Positions 8,438 to 22,430 of a DNA stretch of 64,000 nt are shown here, piece by piece. The first letter of the stretch is position 1. The number at the start of each line of letters is the position of its first letter. This DNA is from Fictibacillus terranigra (GTDB lineage Bacteria; Bacillota; Bacilli; Bacillales; Fictibacillaceae), in contig NZ_JAUHLN010000001.1 in the NCBI RefSeq assembly GCF_030412265.1, positions 1,302,001 through 1,366,000 on the forward strand, written 5' to 3'. Below the pieces are notes generated by a model. The model saw only the letters and a program-made list of their open reading frames with translations, was not told the origin of the DNA and did not search any database. The position numbers and the translations under genes were made by a program.

Positions 8438-9343
8438 ATGCAAGAACAATGGGTTTATGTAGACGGCGAATTTGTCTTAAAAGAAGACGCCAAAGTCTCT
8501 GTGTACGACCATGGATTTTTATACGGAGATGGGGTGTTTGAAGGCATTCGAGTCTACAATGGAAATGTTTATCGGATTGATGAACATCTAAAGCGTCTGT
8601 TTGAATCAGCTCAATCCATCATGTTAACCATTCCGCACACGAAAGAGGAGCTAACAAAAATTATTGTCGAGACGCTCCAGAAAAACCAGTATCGTGATGC
8701 CTACATTCGTTTAGTCATATCAAGAGGCAGAGGGAATTTAGGCTTGGATCCCTTTAGCTGTGCGAAGCCTGGAGTCATAGTCATTGCAGAGCAGCTGGCC
8801 CTCTTCCCTAAAAAACTTTATGAAACTGGAATTGAAATTGTAACCGTAGCGAGCCGCCGGAACCGGGCAGATGTTCTCAGCCCTAAAGTGAAGTCACTGA
8901 ATTATTTGAACAACATTCTGGTGAAGATCGAAGCCAATCTGGCCGGGGTGAGCGAGGCGCTCATGCTGAACGATCAAGGCTATGTGGCAGAGGGTTCGGC
9001 GGACAACGTATTCATTGTAAAAGGAAACAGCATTAAGACACCTCCTGGTTACCTGGGAGCGCTTGAGGGAATTACACGAAACGCCATTCTTGAGATTGCT
9101 TCAGAGCTTGGCTACCGCGTAAGCGAAGAGCCATTTACAAGACATGATGTTTATGTGGCTGATGAAGTGTTTCTCACAGGAACCGCAGCCGAAGTCATCG
9201 CAGTTATAAAAGTGGATGGCCGGGTGATCGGTGAAGGGGTTCCGGGAAAACACACGAACACCTTGCTTCAAATGTTCAGACAAAGAGTTGTTGAAGAGGG
9301 AGTCAAAGTTTATCCGGCTTCCAGTACCGTTCAGGCGGGATAA
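8438..9343 (+). CDS. ilvE: Branched-chain amino acid aminotransferase (class IV)
   Basis: Transfers the amino group between glutamate and the keto acids of valine, leucine and isoleucine, using pyridoxal phosphate. At 301 residues it is the short IlvE type, not the ~360-residue type of B. subtilis ywaA/ybgE. Visible motifs are YDHGFLYGDGVFEG and YRIDEHL near the N terminus, the PLP lysine in SPKVKSLNYLNN near residue 150, and the cofactor segment GSADNVF near residue 190. The ATG is preceded by AAAGGAGGA. It is the first gene of the ilv-leu cluster and lies before the T-box, so leucine-tRNA attenuation should not affect it. A D-amino-acid transaminase is a less likely reading given the cluster. 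Confidence 0.93.
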   Translation: MQEQWVYVDGEFVLKEDAKVSVYDHGFLYGDGVFEGIRVYNGNVYRIDEHLKRLFESAQSIMLTIPHTKEELTKIIVETLQKNQYRDAYIRLVISRGRGNLGLDPFSCAKPGVIVIAEQLALFPKKLYETGIEIVTVASRRNRADVLSPKVKSLNYLNNILVKIEANLAGVSEALMLNDQGYVAEGSADNVFIVKGNSIKTPPGYLGALEGITRNAILEIASELGYRVSEEPFTRHDVYVADEVFLTGTAAEVIAVIKVDGRVIGEGVPGKHTNTLLQMFRQRVVEEGVKVYPASSTVQAG

Positions 9344-9369
9344 TTAATTCGTAACAGGAGTTGTGGTTT

Positions 9370-11037
9370 ATGCGCAGTAACATGATAAAAAAAGGAATCG
9401 ACCGTGCGCCGCATCGAAGTTTGCTGCATGCTGCCGGTGTCAAAGAAGAAGATATGAACAAACCGTTCATCGGGGTCTGTAACTCGTATGTCGATATTAT
9501 CCCCGGGCATATGCACCTCAATAAAGTGGGTGAAAAAGTAAAGCAAGCGATTCGGGAAGCAGGCGGTGTTCCGTTCGAGTTTAATACCATCGGAGTCGAT
9601 GACGGGATCGCCATGGGCCACATCGGGATGCGCTATTCGCTTCCGAGCCGTGAAATTATCGCGGATTCAGCAGAAACCGTCATTAATGCCCACTGGTTCG
9701 ACGGAGTCTTCTTTATTCCGAACTGTGACAAGATAACGCCAGGAATGCTGATGGCGGCAGTCAGAACGAATGTGCCAGCCGTATTTGTATCAGGCGGACC
9801 GATGGAGGCGGGAAAATCTTCTGCAGGAAAATCGCTCTCGCTCGTATCGGTATTCGAAGGAGTCGGGTCCCATCTTTCCGGTAAGATGTCGAGGGAAGAA
9901 CTGCTGGAACTTGAAACAAGCGCCTGTCCGACCTGCGGTTCCTGTTCTGGGATGTTTACGGCAAACAGCATGAACTCCATTATGGAAATGCTCGGAATCA
10001 CGCTTCCAGGAAACGGAACCCTGGTTGCCACTTCGAAAGAGCGGGATAAGCTTTATAAAGACGCTGCCTCCTGTTTGATGGAACTCGTTGAACGCGACAT
10101 CAGGCCGAGAGACATTATTACAAAAGAAGCCATCGATGACGCTTTCGCATTGGATATGGCCATGGGAGGATCAACGAATACGGTTCTCCACATGCTGGCC
10201 ATCGCTAATGAGGCGGGAATCGAATATGATTTGAAACGAATTAATGAGGTTGCTGAGAGAGTCCCGTATTTATCGAAGATCAGTCCCGCATCCGATTATA
10301 CGATGCAGGATGTCCATGAAGCGGGTGGAGTCAGCGCCATCATCAAACAGCTATGCGGTATAGACGGCGCAGTTCATAGAGACCGGATCACTATAACAGG
10401 TGACACTCTTTATGAAAATATACAAGATGCCTCCATTACAAACAGCGATGTCATCCGTTATCCAGACAACGCCTACAGCCCTGTAGGAGGACTTTCCATC
10501 CTTTATGGAAATCTTGCTCCGGATGGATGTGTGATCAAGGTGGGCGGGGTCGACCCTTCAATAAAATATTTTGAAGGAGAAGCCATCGTTTTTGAATCAC
10601 AGGATGAGGCGTTAGAGGGCATCAACAGCGGAAAGGTAAAAGAAGGCCACGTTGTAGTCATCCGCTATGAAGGACCGAAAGGCGGACCGGGGATGCCGGA
10701 AATGCTTTCACCTACCTCCGCCATTGCAGGAATGGGACTAAGCACCAAGGTCGCTTTAATAACTGACGGAAGATTTTCCGGAGCTTCCAGAGGCATATCC
10801 ATTGGGCACATTTCACCTGAAGCAGCTGAAGGAGGACCCATTGCATTCCTGGAGAACGGAGACCACATACTCATTGATCTGACGAAAAGAACAATCAATC
10901 TTATGGTGAGCACAGAAGAACTTGAAAAAAGAAAAGCGGACTGGAAACAGCCTGAACCAAAAATTAAGCAAGGCTATCTTGCCCGTTACTCCAAGCTTGT
11001 CACTTCTGCCAATACTGGCGGAGTTCTAAAGATTTAA
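9370..11037 (+). CDS. ilvD: Dihydroxy-acid dehydratase
   Basis: Dehydrates dihydroxyacids to the 2-keto acids in valine and isoleucine synthesis; an iron-sulphur enzyme. The ATG at 9370 is chosen because it sits 9 bases from AGGAG and gives the family start [22 protein letters not shown] at 9361 would add three residues. The 555-residue protein has the conserved cysteines in GVCNSY (C37), PNCDKITPG (C119) and CPTCGSCSG (C186, C189, C192), and the C-terminal [11 protein letters not shown] motif. It follows ilvE by 26 bases, and the T-box begins about 30 bases after its stop. In the B. cereus group ilvD lies near the end of the operon, so its place here before the T-box is notable. Confidence 0.95.
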   Translation: MRSNMIKKGIDRAPHRSLLHAAGVKEEDMNKPFIGVCNSYVDIIPGHMHLNKVGEKVKQAIREAGGVPFEFNTIGVDDGIAMGHIGMRYSLPSREIIADSAETVINAHWFDGVFFIPNCDKITPGMLMAAVRTNVPAVFVSGGPMEAGKSSAGKSLSLVSVFEGVGSHLSGKMSREELLELETSACPTCGSCSGMFTANSMNSIMEMLGITLPGNGTLVATSKERDKLYKDAASCLMELVERDIRPRDIITKEAIDDAFALDMAMGGSTNTVLHMLAIANEAGIEYDLKRINEVAERVPYLSKISPASDYTMQDVHEAGGVSAIIKQLCGIDGAVHRDRITITGDTLYENIQDASITNSDVIRYPDNAYSPVGGLSILYGNLAPDGCVIKVGGVDPSIKYFEGEAIVFESQDEALEGINSGKVKEGHVVVIRYEGPKGGPGMPEMLSPTSAIAGMGLSTKVALITDGRFSGASRGISIGHISPEAAEGGPIAFLENGDHILIDLTKRTINLMVSTEELEKRKADWKQPEPKIKQGYLARYSKLVTSANTGGVLKI

Positions 11038-11064
11038 CCATCTAAAAAAGGAAAATAGAGCTAA

Positions 11065-11354
11065 ATCGATGAAGGGGAAGAATGATAACAGAGTATTCAC
11101 AGAGAGCCGGAAACGCTGAGAGCCGGTAATACTCTTATCAGGACCTCACCCCTGAGTGCCTGTCCGAACGCTGTAAGCCAGTAGGGCAGGCCAAGTTAAC
11201 CCGGAAAAGGTGTTAACTTGTTATCAAACCGGGCGAATCAATTCGTCCATGAGGCGGCTTGCAGCACAGCCGCGAAGAAGGGTGGTACCGTGAAAAGAAG
11301 CCTTTTCACCCCTTTGGCAGCAGAACACTGTCATTTTGGGTGAAAAGGTTTTTT
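11065..11354 (+). promoter_or_regulatory. T-box leader (tRNA-Leu responsive) between ilvD and ilvB
   Basis: The conserved T-box core GGTGGTACCG is at 11281-11290. Stem I is readable: GGGG (11074-11077) pairs with CCCC (about 11149-11152), then TGATAA with TTATCA and GAGTATT with AATACTC. The specifier loop then holds CTC (11145-11147), a leucine codon, followed by A. CTC is also the specifier of the B. subtilis ilv-leu leader. The terminator is CCTTTTCACCC (11301-11311) with GGGTGAAAAGG (11338-11348) and a T run. Uncharged tRNA-Leu should favour the antiterminator and switch on ilvB to leuD. No separate promoter was found between ilvD and stem I, so it appears to act within the operon. Confidence 0.92.
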
Positions 11355-11384
11355 ATTTTGATTTTATAAAGGGAGGAATCAGGA

Positions 11385-13099
11385 ATGAAAGCCAGCTGGG
11401 TGGCTGATGAAGAAAAAAGTAAAGTTCAAATGATGTCAGGAGCAGACATGCTGATGGAAGCACTCGAGAAAGAAGGGGTAGAGGTATTGTTCGGATATCC
11501 CGGAGGTGCTGTTCTTCCCATCTACGATGCATTGTACAAGAAAAAGATCAGACATATTCTAACCCGCCATGAGCAAGGAGCTATTCATGCGGCTCAAGGA
11601 TTTGCCAGGGTTACCGGTAAAGCTGGAGTTGTGATTGCCACTTCGGGACCGGGGGCAACCAATCTAGTAACCGGAATTGCTGATGCGATGATTGATTCAC
11701 TCCCTCTTGTCATATTTACCGGTCAAGTGGCAACAACCGTCATTGGAACGGACGCCTTCCAGGAAGCTGATATTGTCGGTGTGACGATGCCGATCACCAA
11801 ACACAATTACCAGGTAAGAAGAGTGGAAGACCTCCCCGGAATCATTCAGGAAGCCTTTCATATCGCCCAGTCAGGAAGGCCTGGTCCGGTTCTGGTGGAT
11901 ATTCCTAAAGATATCTCAACGGCTTTGGGAGCGTACGCTGCGCCGAAGGACGTTTCGCTTCCGGGATATCAGCCAACAGTTATGCCGAATCTGCTTCAGG
12001 TGAAACGTCTGGCAGACGCCATTGCGACAGCGAAAAAGCCAGTCATTCTTGCAGGTGCAGGCGTACTGTTTGCGGGTGCAGAGAAAGAGATCCTGTCCTT
12101 GGCTGAACAGCACCGGATCCCTGTTGCGAATACGTTGCTCGGGTTAGGAAGCTTCCCGTCCGATCATCCACTCTTCCTTGGGATGGCCGGAATGCATGGG
12201 ACCTATGCCGCCAATATTGCGTTGTACGAATGCGATCTTCTCATTGGAATTGGAGCGCGGTTTGATGACCGGCTGACTGGTGATCTTAACCATTTCGCCC
12301 AAAAGGCAGCAGTAGCTCATATCGATATTGATCCGGCGGAGATCGGCAAAAATGTAGAAACATTGATTCCGATCGTAGGATGCGCCAAACATACCGTATC
12401 TGCCCTGCTCCGCGAGAGCACTTCTTCAGGGGATACGGCGGAATGGGTCTATCATCTATCCGAGCTGAAAAGCAGCTACCCGCTCTGGTATAAAAAAGAT
12501 GATAAAACATTAAAGCCTCAGCGGCTCCTTGAAATCATCCATGAAGAAACAAAAGGAGAAGCTATTGTGACGACCGATGTTGGACAGCATCAGATGTGGA
12601 CCGCGCAATATTACGGTTTTTCAAAACCAAACCGCTGGGTAACATCCGGAGGTTTGGGAACGATGGGATTCGGGTTCCCAGCCGCGATTGGCGCTAAAAT
12701 TGGCAATCCGGGACTTCCCGTTGTAGCCGTAACAGGTGATGGCGGTTTTCAAATGACACTCCAAGAGCTGTCTGTCCTTCAGGAATTAAAGCTTCCGGTC
12801 ATCATTGTTATCGTCAATAACCAATCACTCGGAATGGTAAGACAGTGGCAGGAAATCTTTTACGAAGAACGATATTCCCAGTCTTTGATTCCAGTCCAGC
12901 CTGATTTCGTGAAGCTTGCAGCTGCTTATGGAATTGATGGGGCGGTTGCGGGAACTGAAGAAGAAGCCCGCCAGGAATTTGCTAGGGCGCTGGCATCCAA
13001 CTCACCTTTCTTGCTCGACTGCAGGGTGACATCGGATGAGAACGTCTATCCGATGATCGCACCCGGGAAAGGAATTCATCAAATGATCGGGGTGAAACC

Positions 13100-13103
<4 letters not shown>
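11385..13103 (+). CDS. ilvB: Acetolactate synthase, large (catalytic) subunit
   Basis: Condenses two pyruvates to acetolactate, or pyruvate with 2-ketobutyrate, the first common step of branched-chain synthesis; uses thiamine diphosphate and FAD. The 572-residue protein has the catalytic glutamate in [11 protein letters not shown] (E63), the [10 protein letters not shown] segment and the ThDP motif from GDGGFQM to the following NN. The start ATG has AAAGGGAGGAATCAGG before it. It is the first gene controlled by the leucine T-box, and its last codons overlap the small-subunit gene (ATGA). The long similarity to the anabolic enzyme and the partner gene rule out catabolic AlsS. Confidence 0.96.
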
Positions 13104-16210
<3,107 letters not shown>

Positions 16211-16231
16211 ATTTTATGAGGAGGGGTTAAG

Positions 16232-17329
16232 ATGGAAAAAGCAATAACAGTCTTGCCGGGTGACGGAATCGGACCGGAAGTGATGAAAGGGACATTGCGG
16301 GTGCTCAAGGCTATTGAATCCCGATTTCACCATCGGTTTACAGTGACCGAGATGCCGATCGGCGGAAATGCCATCGATGAGACAGGAAATCCTCTGCCCC
16401 CTGAAACGATTGAACAGTGCAAAAAGAGTGATGCGGTTCTGTTGGGAGCGGTGGGCGGACCCAAATGGGACGGAATGGAACAGCGGCCGGAACAAGGGTT
16501 GCTCAGGATCCGAAAAGAACTGAATGTCTTTGCGAACGTAAGACCAGTCAAAGCGTTCGGGCCGCTGGCCGATATTGCGCCCTTAAAGCCTGCTTTGCTT
16601 GAAAATGTTGATCTTGTATTCGTGAGGGAGCTCACTGGAGGAATCTATTTTGGACAGCCAAAAGAAAGAAAGGGCTCGGATGAGGCGGTAGATACTCTTT
16701 ATTATCATAGGAAAGAGATTGAAAGAGTAGTAAAAAAGGCGTTTGTCCTTGCCGCCTCCAGAAAGAAAAAGCTGACTTCCGTGGACAAAGCCAATGTTCT
16801 GGAGTCCAGTAAACTATGGAGGGAAGTCGTCGATGAAACGGCGAAGCATTATCCGGATGTAAAGGTTGAGCACATGCTGGTCGACAATGCTGCCATGCAG
16901 CTTGTCCGGAACCCTGCACAGTTTGATGTGATCGTAACCGAGAACATGTTCGGCGACATTTTGTCTGATGAGGCGTCAATGATTACAGGTTCTCTTGGAA
17001 TGCTTGCTTCGGCATCCTTGAGTGAAGAAGGTCCGGGATTATATGAGCCCGTTCACGGCTCCGCTCCTGATATTGCAGGAACGAATGCAGCTAATCCGCT
17101 TGGAATGATCCTTTCTGCGGCGATGATGCTCAGACATTCCTTCCATATGAACGACGAAGCAGATGCCATTGAATTAGCTGTTCAGGAAGTCTTGAATGCC
17201 AACTTCCGAACAGGCGATATCTCCAGCAATAAGGATAAAGTTTCAACAACAGATCAGGTGGTCGAGCAGCTTATTTACAGGCTGGAGGACAATGCTGCAG
17301 CAGCTACGCTGATTGAAGTGTACGTGTAA
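16232..17329 (+). CDS. leuB: 3-isopropylmalate dehydrogenase
   Basis: NAD-dependent oxidative decarboxylation of 3-isopropylmalate. The 365-residue protein shows the nucleotide-binding start [10 protein letters not shown], the substrate arginines in [15 protein letters not shown], the [10 protein letters not shown] motif and the metal-binding [13 protein letters not shown] near 235-247. A GAGGAGGGG ribosome binding site precedes the ATG, and leuC begins 16 bases later. Confidence 0.96.
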   Translation: MEKAITVLPGDGIGPEVMKGTLRVLKAIESRFHHRFTVTEMPIGGNAIDETGNPLPPETIEQCKKSDAVLLGAVGGPKWDGMEQRPEQGLLRIRKELNVFANVRPVKAFGPLADIAPLKPALLENVDLVFVRELTGGIYFGQPKERKGSDEAVDTLYYHRKEIERVVKKAFVLAASRKKKLTSVDKANVLESSKLWREVVDETAKHYPDVKVEHMLVDNAAMQLVRNPAQFDVIVTENMFGDILSDEASMITGSLGMLASASLSEEGPGLYEPVHGSAPDIAGTNAANPLGMILSAAMMLRHSFHMNDEADAIELAVQEVLNANFRTGDISSNKDKVSTTDQVVEQLIYRLEDNAAAATLIEVYV

Positions 17330-17344
17330 GGAGGAGGGTGCGAA

Positions 17345-18778
17345 ATGGCAAAAACAATCATAGATAAAATTTGGGAAAATCACTCGGTCATCCAGGAAAA
17401 CAACAAACCGAGCCTTTTATACATCGACCTGCACCTCCTTCATGAGGTGACGTCACCGCAGGCCTTTGCCGGCCTGCGTGAAAAAAAACGTACAGTACGC
17501 AGGCCAGACCTCTGTTTTGCAACGATGGATCATAACATACCGACAAAGAACAGGTTTGTAATAGATGACAGTATTGCGCTTAAGCAGATTCAAACCCTCG
17601 AGGAAAACTGTAAAGAGTACGGTATTCACTTGGAAGGTCTGCACTCGGCAGATCAGGGCATCGTGCATGTCATCGGACCGGAGCTCGGCTTGACGCTGCC
17701 CGGAAAAACCATTGTATGCGGTGATAGCCATACCTCCACACATGGAGCGTTCGGGGCATTGGCGTTCGGTATTGGAACAAGTGAAGTGGAACATGTTCTT
17801 GCCACTCAGACACTATGGCAGCAGAAGCCGAAGCAGCTGCAGGTAAAGATTGAAGGAAAGCTGGGCTATGGTGTAACCGCAAAAGACATTGTTCTCGCGC
17901 TTATCGCCAACTATGGCACCAATGCAGGTGCAGGCCATGTTATTGAATTTACCGGAGAAACCGTAAGGAATTTCACGATGGAAGAACGGATGACGCTTTG
18001 CAACATGTCCATTGAAGCGGGGGCCAAAGCAGGATTGATCGCGCCGGATGAGACTACCTATGCGTATATAAAAGGAAAAAAATACGCTCCAAAGGACGAT
18101 GAATTTGATGAAAAAGTCAATGAGTGGAGCGGGCTAAGGTCTGATCCTGATGCAGTATTTGATAAAACCATTGAGATCAATGCTGCACAAGTTGAGCCGA
18201 TGGTCACATGGGGAACGAATCCCTCCATGGGTGTAGGAATTTCAGAACATGTTCCTTCATTAAATGAAGTGCAGTCTGAAAAAGAAAAGGAATCGATCCA
18301 AAAAGCACTGGCCTATATGGGTCTTACACCTGGACAGTCTTTGACGGAAGTGCCGGTACAGCATGTTTTCATCGGTTCTTGTACAAATTCACGTTTAAGC
18401 GATCTGAAGGCTGCAGCTGAAGTGGTTAAAGGAAAGAAAGTCCACGCTGAAGTCCAGGCCATTGTTGTGCCAGGTTCACAGCAAGTAAAAGCAAAAGCAG
18501 AAGAAGAAGGTCTTCACCTTGTTTTTAAGGAAGCAGGCTTTGACTGGCGGGATTCGGGCTGTTCGATGTGTCTGGGCATGAATCCGGATATTGTTCCTGA
18601 GGGCGAGCGATGTGCTTCCACTTCCAACAGAAACTTTGAAGGAAGGCAGGGCAAAGGTGCAAGAACCCATCTTGTCAGCCCGGCGATGGCAGCAGCAGCT
18701 GCGATTGAAGGCAGATTTGTAGATGTTAGAAAATTTGTTTCCGGTTTGAGAGAAGGTGAAGCTTATGCCGGGATTTAA
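17345..18778 (+). CDS. leuC: 3-isopropylmalate dehydratase, large subunit
   Basis: With LeuD it interconverts 2- and 3-isopropylmalate; an aconitase-like [4Fe-4S] enzyme. The 477-residue protein carries the three cluster cysteines in GSCTNSR (C346) and SGCSMCLG (C406, C409), and the [11 protein letters not shown] motif near residue 127. Its last 14 bases overlap leuD. Confidence 0.96.
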   Translation: MAKTIIDKIWENHSVIQENNKPSLLYIDLHLLHEVTSPQAFAGLREKKRTVRRPDLCFATMDHNIPTKNRFVIDDSIALKQIQTLEENCKEYGIHLEGLHSADQGIVHVIGPELGLTLPGKTIVCGDSHTSTHGAFGALAFGIGTSEVEHVLATQTLWQQKPKQLQVKIEGKLGYGVTAKDIVLALIANYGTNAGAGHVIEFTGETVRNFTMEERMTLCNMSIEAGAKAGLIAPDETTYAYIKGKKYAPKDDEFDEKVNEWSGLRSDPDAVFDKTIEINAAQVEPMVTWGTNPSMGVGISEHVPSLNEVQSEKEKESIQKALAYMGLTPGQSLTEVPVQHVFIGSCTNSRLSDLKAAAEVVKGKKVHAEVQAIVVPGSQQVKAKAEEEGLHLVFKEAGFDWRDSGCSMCLGMNPDIVPEGERCASTSNRNFEGRQGKGARTHLVSPAMAAAAAIEGRFVDVRKFVSGLREGEAYAGI

Positions 18779-19355
18779 AACGTTGACGGGAATAGCAGCG
18801 GTCCTGGACCGCGAAAATGTGGACACCGATCAGATCATACCCAAGCAGTTTCTAAAACGGGTCGAGCGCAGCGGTTTTGGCCAATTTTTGTTTTTTGACT
18901 GGCGGTTTAACAGTGAGGGCTCTCCAAACCCGGAGTTTGAACTGAATCATGAAGATGCGAAGGGTGCGGAAATATTAATCACAGGTGCGAACTTTGGATG
19001 CGGGTCATCAAGAGAGCATGCTCCTTGGGCACTTAAGGATTATGGTTTTAAAGTGATTATAGCACCTGATTTTGCGGATATCTTCTATAATAATTCCTTG
19101 AAGAATGGCATTCTTGTCATTACCCTTCCTAAACCGGTAATCGAAGAACTGAAAGCCAGAGTGAAAAATGGAAATGAGCGGATAACCGTCAGCCTGGACC
19201 AGCAGGAAATCTCTTTGGGAACTGACAAGGTCGCCTCGTTCGATTTTGATCCGTATTGGAAAGAGATGCTGCAGAACGGCTGGGATGAAATATCACTTAC
19301 GCTTCAGTACGATGAAGCAATCAGCCGCTACGAGAAGAGGATCGGAGTGGTCTAA
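18765..19355 (+). CDS. leuD: 3-isopropylmalate dehydratase, small subunit
   Basis: Swivel-domain subunit that completes the LeuCD isomerase. The ATG at 18765 is chosen because it lies 6 bases after AGAAGGTG; a GTG at 18756 is the alternative and adds three residues. The protein (196 residues) has the [13 protein letters not shown] start and the substrate-binding [15 protein letters not shown] motif. It is the last gene of the cluster. No ilvA was seen in this window. Confidence 0.95.
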   Translation: MPGFKTLTGIAAVLDRENVDTDQIIPKQFLKRVERSGFGQFLFFDWRFNSEGSPNPEFELNHEDAKGAEILITGANFGCGSSREHAPWALKDYGFKVIIAPDFADIFYNNSLKNGILVITLPKPVIEELKARVKNGNERITVSLDQQEISLGTDKVASFDFDPYWKEMLQNGWDEISLTLQYDEAISRYEKRIGVV

Positions 19356-19473
19356 AAGCCAACGGGTTTGAAGAACAGCTGACAGGGAATAATAAAGGAT
19401 AAGAGGCATCGGGATGCACCAAGCCTTCTCCTGTTATTCCCTATCCCCTAAAGGGAAATCTGTACATACGAGC

Positions 19474-19507
19474 AATCCTGCACAATTGAGTGCAGGATTT
19501 ATTGTTC
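19474..19507 (+). terminator. Hairpin terminator of the ilv-leu cluster
   Basis: AATCCTGCAC (19474-19483) and GTGCAGGATT (19490-19499) form a perfect 10-bp stem followed by TATTGTT. Upstream, 19384-19442 holds a second, longer hairpin (AGGGAATAA with TTATTCCCT and inner pairs) that lacks a T tract. Nothing else is seen in the 234 bases between leuD and ysoA except the promoter below. Confidence 0.7.
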
Positions 19508-19528
19508 CTTCCTGTAGAATGCCTCATC

Positions 19529-19557
19529 TTGAGTTTGCGTCTTTAAACTGTTAAACT
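19529..19557 (+). promoter_or_regulatory. Possible sigma-A promoter of ysoA
   Basis: TTGAGT (19529-19534), a 17-base spacer and TAAACT (19552-19557), each matching the consensus in four of six positions, lie about 30 bases before ysoA. Confidence 0.4.
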
Positions 19558-19589
19558 GATGCAAATAGAACTGGAAGTGAAGAAAACCA

Positions 19590-20642
19590 ATGGCAAATGA
19601 AAAAAAAGACAAAAAAACCAGCAATATAGTACTGTTCCCTAATTTGTCTTCGCGATTGCTCGAGAAAGGTATGTCTTCTCTAAAAGCAAAACAATTTAAG
19701 GAATCTTTATCCTGTTTTCTTCAGCTGCTGGACATCGACCCCGGACATTCTCAAGGACATTTGGGTGTTGTGCTAAGCCTGATCGAACTTGGCCAGCTCC
19801 AGGAAGCGAAGTTAAGAGCTGAAAAAATGCTGAAACAGGGAATCGGAGAATATTTTGATGTATTGCAGATATACCTCTCTGTTCTTATACAGCTTTCGGA
19901 ATATGAAACGGTCGTATCCGTTGTTGAAGCGGTGCTTGAGGAACACCAGCTTCCAGCTGCTCAGGCAGAATCTTTTTATCAGCTTCTTCATTTCAGCCGT
20001 AAGATGGCAGATGATCCGGAGCCGCCGATTGACCTTTCGCCTGACCCGCCGCAGGACCGTTCCAAGGAAATTGAAACTCTTCGGGCGATGCTGGCAAGCG
20101 ATGAAATACATAACCAGTGGATTGCCATGCAGCAATTGAGCTATATGAACCCTGAGGACACGTTCGGCGTGTATCAGGAGTTTTTAAAAAATCAAGATGG
20201 ACATCCGGGTATTAAGACGATGGCCTTAAACTATTTAAAATCAAAGGACATAGAGGAAACCGTAGTTTTACATAAGTTTGGAAATACTTATTCGATCAAC
20301 ATACAGGAACTTCATGATGTTTATGAGGATTCATTTAATCTTGAAGTGAAAAAGGAACTGGAGAATCGGCTGGAGCAGGACAATCCAACCCTGACTGAAT
20401 TTGCGCTCACAATATGGTGGGACTACATACTTGCGATTTATCCTCAGGTACCTGAACCGGCAGATCCTCATTATTGGGCACGTGCTCTTCAGTGTGCGGC
20501 TGGTAAACTGAGCGGCATGGACAGCTGCGAAGCCATTGAGTCCGAAATTGAAATTCACCCTGAGAATTTAGAAAAGGCAGTCGAGCAGCTTCTGGACATT
20601 GAGCGGTTTACGTTTGGCCCGAATAAATTTCGAGGTTACTAA
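19590..20642 (+). CDS. ysoA: TPR-repeat protein YsoA
   Basis: A soluble 350-residue protein of unknown function with tetratricopeptide-like repeats in its first 130 residues (for example LKAKQFKESLSCFLQLLDID, then GHLGVVLSLIELGQ). The middle has a proline-rich linker (LSPDPPQD near 150), and the C-terminal half has no recognised motif. It lies between leuD and tig exactly as B. subtilis ysoA does, which is the main basis for the name. No signal peptide or membrane segment is seen. Confidence 0.82.
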   Translation: MANEKKDKKTSNIVLFPNLSSRLLEKGMSSLKAKQFKESLSCFLQLLDIDPGHSQGHLGVVLSLIELGQLQEAKLRAEKMLKQGIGEYFDVLQIYLSVLIQLSEYETVVSVVEAVLEEHQLPAAQAESFYQLLHFSRKMADDPEPPIDLSPDPPQDRSKEIETLRAMLASDEIHNQWIAMQQLSYMNPEDTFGVYQEFLKNQDGHPGIKTMALNYLKSKDIEETVVLHKFGNTYSINIQELHDVYEDSFNLEVKKELENRLEQDNPTLTEFALTIWWDYILAIYPQVPEPADPHYWARALQCAAGKLSGMDSCEAIESEIEIHPENLEKAVEQLLDIERFTFGPNKFRGY

Positions 20643-20665
20643 TTCGGAAACAAGCTGGGTCATTG

Positions 20666-20693
20666 TTGAAATACAAGTCTGTTATGATATAAT
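20666..20693 (+). promoter_or_regulatory. Sigma-A promoter of tig
   Basis: TTGAAA (20666-20671), a 16-base spacer and a perfect TATAAT (20688-20693) lie about 65 bases before the tig start. Confidence 0.78.
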
Positions 20694-20757
20694 GGAATGG
20701 TTGTAAGTGAAAATGTTAGATTTTCAATGAAATACGTAATGTTGGAGGGAACTTTGA

Positions 20758-22053
20758 ATGAGTGCAAAGTGGGAAAAGTTAGAAGGCAATCAAGGTGTCT
20801 TAACGATCGAAGTTGAGGCATCTGAAGTAGATACAGCTCTTGACCAAGCGTTTAAAAAAGTCGTTAAACAAGTAAACGTACCTGGATTCCGTAAAGGGAA
20901 AATGCCGCGTAAAATGTTCGAACAGCGTTTTGGAGTAGAATCTCTTTACCAAGATGCTCTTGATATTATTCTTCCGCAAGCATACAGCCAAGCTGTAGAA
21001 GAAACAGGCATTGAACCAGTTGACCGTCCAGAGGTTGACATCGAACAAATGGAAAAAGGCAGCAACCTTGTTTTCACAGCTAAAGTTACAGTAAAACCTG
21101 AAGTTAAGCTTGGTGATTACAAAGGGCTTGAGGTTACAGAATTCGATGCGTCTGTTACAGATGAAGATGTTGACAACGAAATCAAACGTCTTCAAGAGCA
21201 GCAAGCTGAGCTTGTTGTCAAAGAAGAAGGAGAAGTTGAGAACGGTGATACCGCTGTGATCGATTTCGAAGGATTCGTTGATGATGAACCGTTCGAAGGC
21301 GGAAAAGCTGAGAATTATCCATTAGAAATCGGATCTGGTTCTTTCATTCCTGGATTTGAAGAGCAGTTAATCGGAGATAAAGCTGGTACTGAAAAAGACG
21401 TAAACATTACGTTCCCTGAAGAGTACCATGCAACTGAGCTTGCTGGTAAACCTGCCGTATTCAAAGTGAAAATCCATGAAATTAAAACGAAGCAGCTTCC
21501 TGAGCTTAACGACGAGTTTGCTAAAGAAGCCGATTCCGAAGTTGAAACGCTTGACGCTCTTAAAGCAAGCATTCGCACGAAGCTTGAAGAAAGCAAAAAG
21601 CATGAAGCTGAACACCACACACGCGACACTGTCGTTGACAAAGCGGTGGAAGCAGCAGAAGTTGATATTCCTGAAGCGATGGTTAACACAGAATTAGACC
21701 GTATGGTTCAAGAATTTGGACAGCGCCTGCAAATGCAAGGCATGAACCTGGATCTTTACTTCCAGTTCTCAGGCACAGATGAAGCTGCCCTTCGTGAGCA
21801 AATGAAAGAAGATGCTCAAAAACGCGTGAAAACAAACCTCGTACTTGAAGCGATCTCTGAAGCTGAAAACATTGAAGCAAATGAAGAAGAAATCAATGAA
21901 GAGCTTAAGAAAATGGCAGAAACGTACAATATGGACGTAGAGAAAATTACGCAAATGCTTGCTATGCAAGGCGGCAATGATGCTGTAGCGGCTGATCTGA
22001 AAATCAGAAAAGCGATTGATCTTCTAGTGGATAACAGCAAAACAATTGCATAA
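20758..22053 (+). CDS. tig: Trigger factor, ribosome-associated chaperone and prolyl isomerase
   Basis: Binds ribosomal protein L23 at the exit tunnel and protects nascent chains. The 431-residue protein shows the ribosome-binding loop [19 protein letters not shown] near residues 40-58. The FKBP-type isomerase domain covers about 160-245 ([18 protein letters not shown]). The C-terminal chaperone arms are rich in charged residues. Codon use is strongly biased, as expected for an abundant protein. It has its own promoter and terminator. Confidence 0.96.
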   Translation: MSAKWEKLEGNQGVLTIEVEASEVDTALDQAFKKVVKQVNVPGFRKGKMPRKMFEQRFGVESLYQDALDIILPQAYSQAVEETGIEPVDRPEVDIEQMEKGSNLVFTAKVTVKPEVKLGDYKGLEVTEFDASVTDEDVDNEIKRLQEQQAELVVKEEGEVENGDTAVIDFEGFVDDEPFEGGKAENYPLEIGSGSFIPGFEEQLIGDKAGTEKDVNITFPEEYHATELAGKPAVFKVKIHEIKTKQLPELNDEFAKEADSEVETLDALKASIRTKLEESKKHEAEHHTRDTVVDKAVEAAEVDIPEAMVNTELDRMVQEFGQRLQMQGMNLDLYFQFSGTDEAALREQMKEDAQKRVKTNLVLEAISEAENIEANEEEINEELKKMAETYNMDVEKITQMLAMQGGNDAVAADLKIRKAIDLLVDNSKTIA

Positions 22054-22069
22054 GATAGAGTAAGGTCGG

Positions 22070-22101
22070 ACAAGGCACGAACTTTTCGTGCCTTGTTTTA
22101 T
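22070..22101 (+). terminator. Rho-independent terminator of tig
   Basis: ACAAGGCACGAA and TTCGTGCCTTGT form a perfect stem with a very short loop, followed by TTTAT. Confidence 0.85.
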
Positions 22102-22430
22102 ATAATTATTTATCCTTTCTGGCAGGAAAAAGAACTTTTTTATTGAAACTTTTCTAAAGGCTTTATTTTGGGATAGAGGTTTTAAAATAAGCCATAAGGT
22201 TAATACTTATAGAACACATCGTTTCAGCCAATACATACTATTAATTGTCAGGGAAGGGTTTTTATTTCCGTTCATTAGGGGTAATATGATACAATCCAAT
22301 ACATAAACTTGCGGAAATGAAATCAGTGAACATTTGAAAAATTGCTTACAGCATAATGAAACAAGCATATCTGGAACGGATATGAAAAGGTAATTGGTTT
22401 CATCCAATTTAAGGCTTAGGGGTGATTTCA
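22102..22430. other. Non-coding upstream region of clpX
   Basis: About 330 A/T-rich bases without a credible gene. A -10-like TACAAT is at 22290-22295, but no good -35 stands 16-18 bases before it. No CIRCE or CtsR heptad repeats were noticed, so heat regulation is not indicated by the sequence. The last part carries the clpX ribosome binding site AGGGGTGA (22418-22425). Confidence 0.5.
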
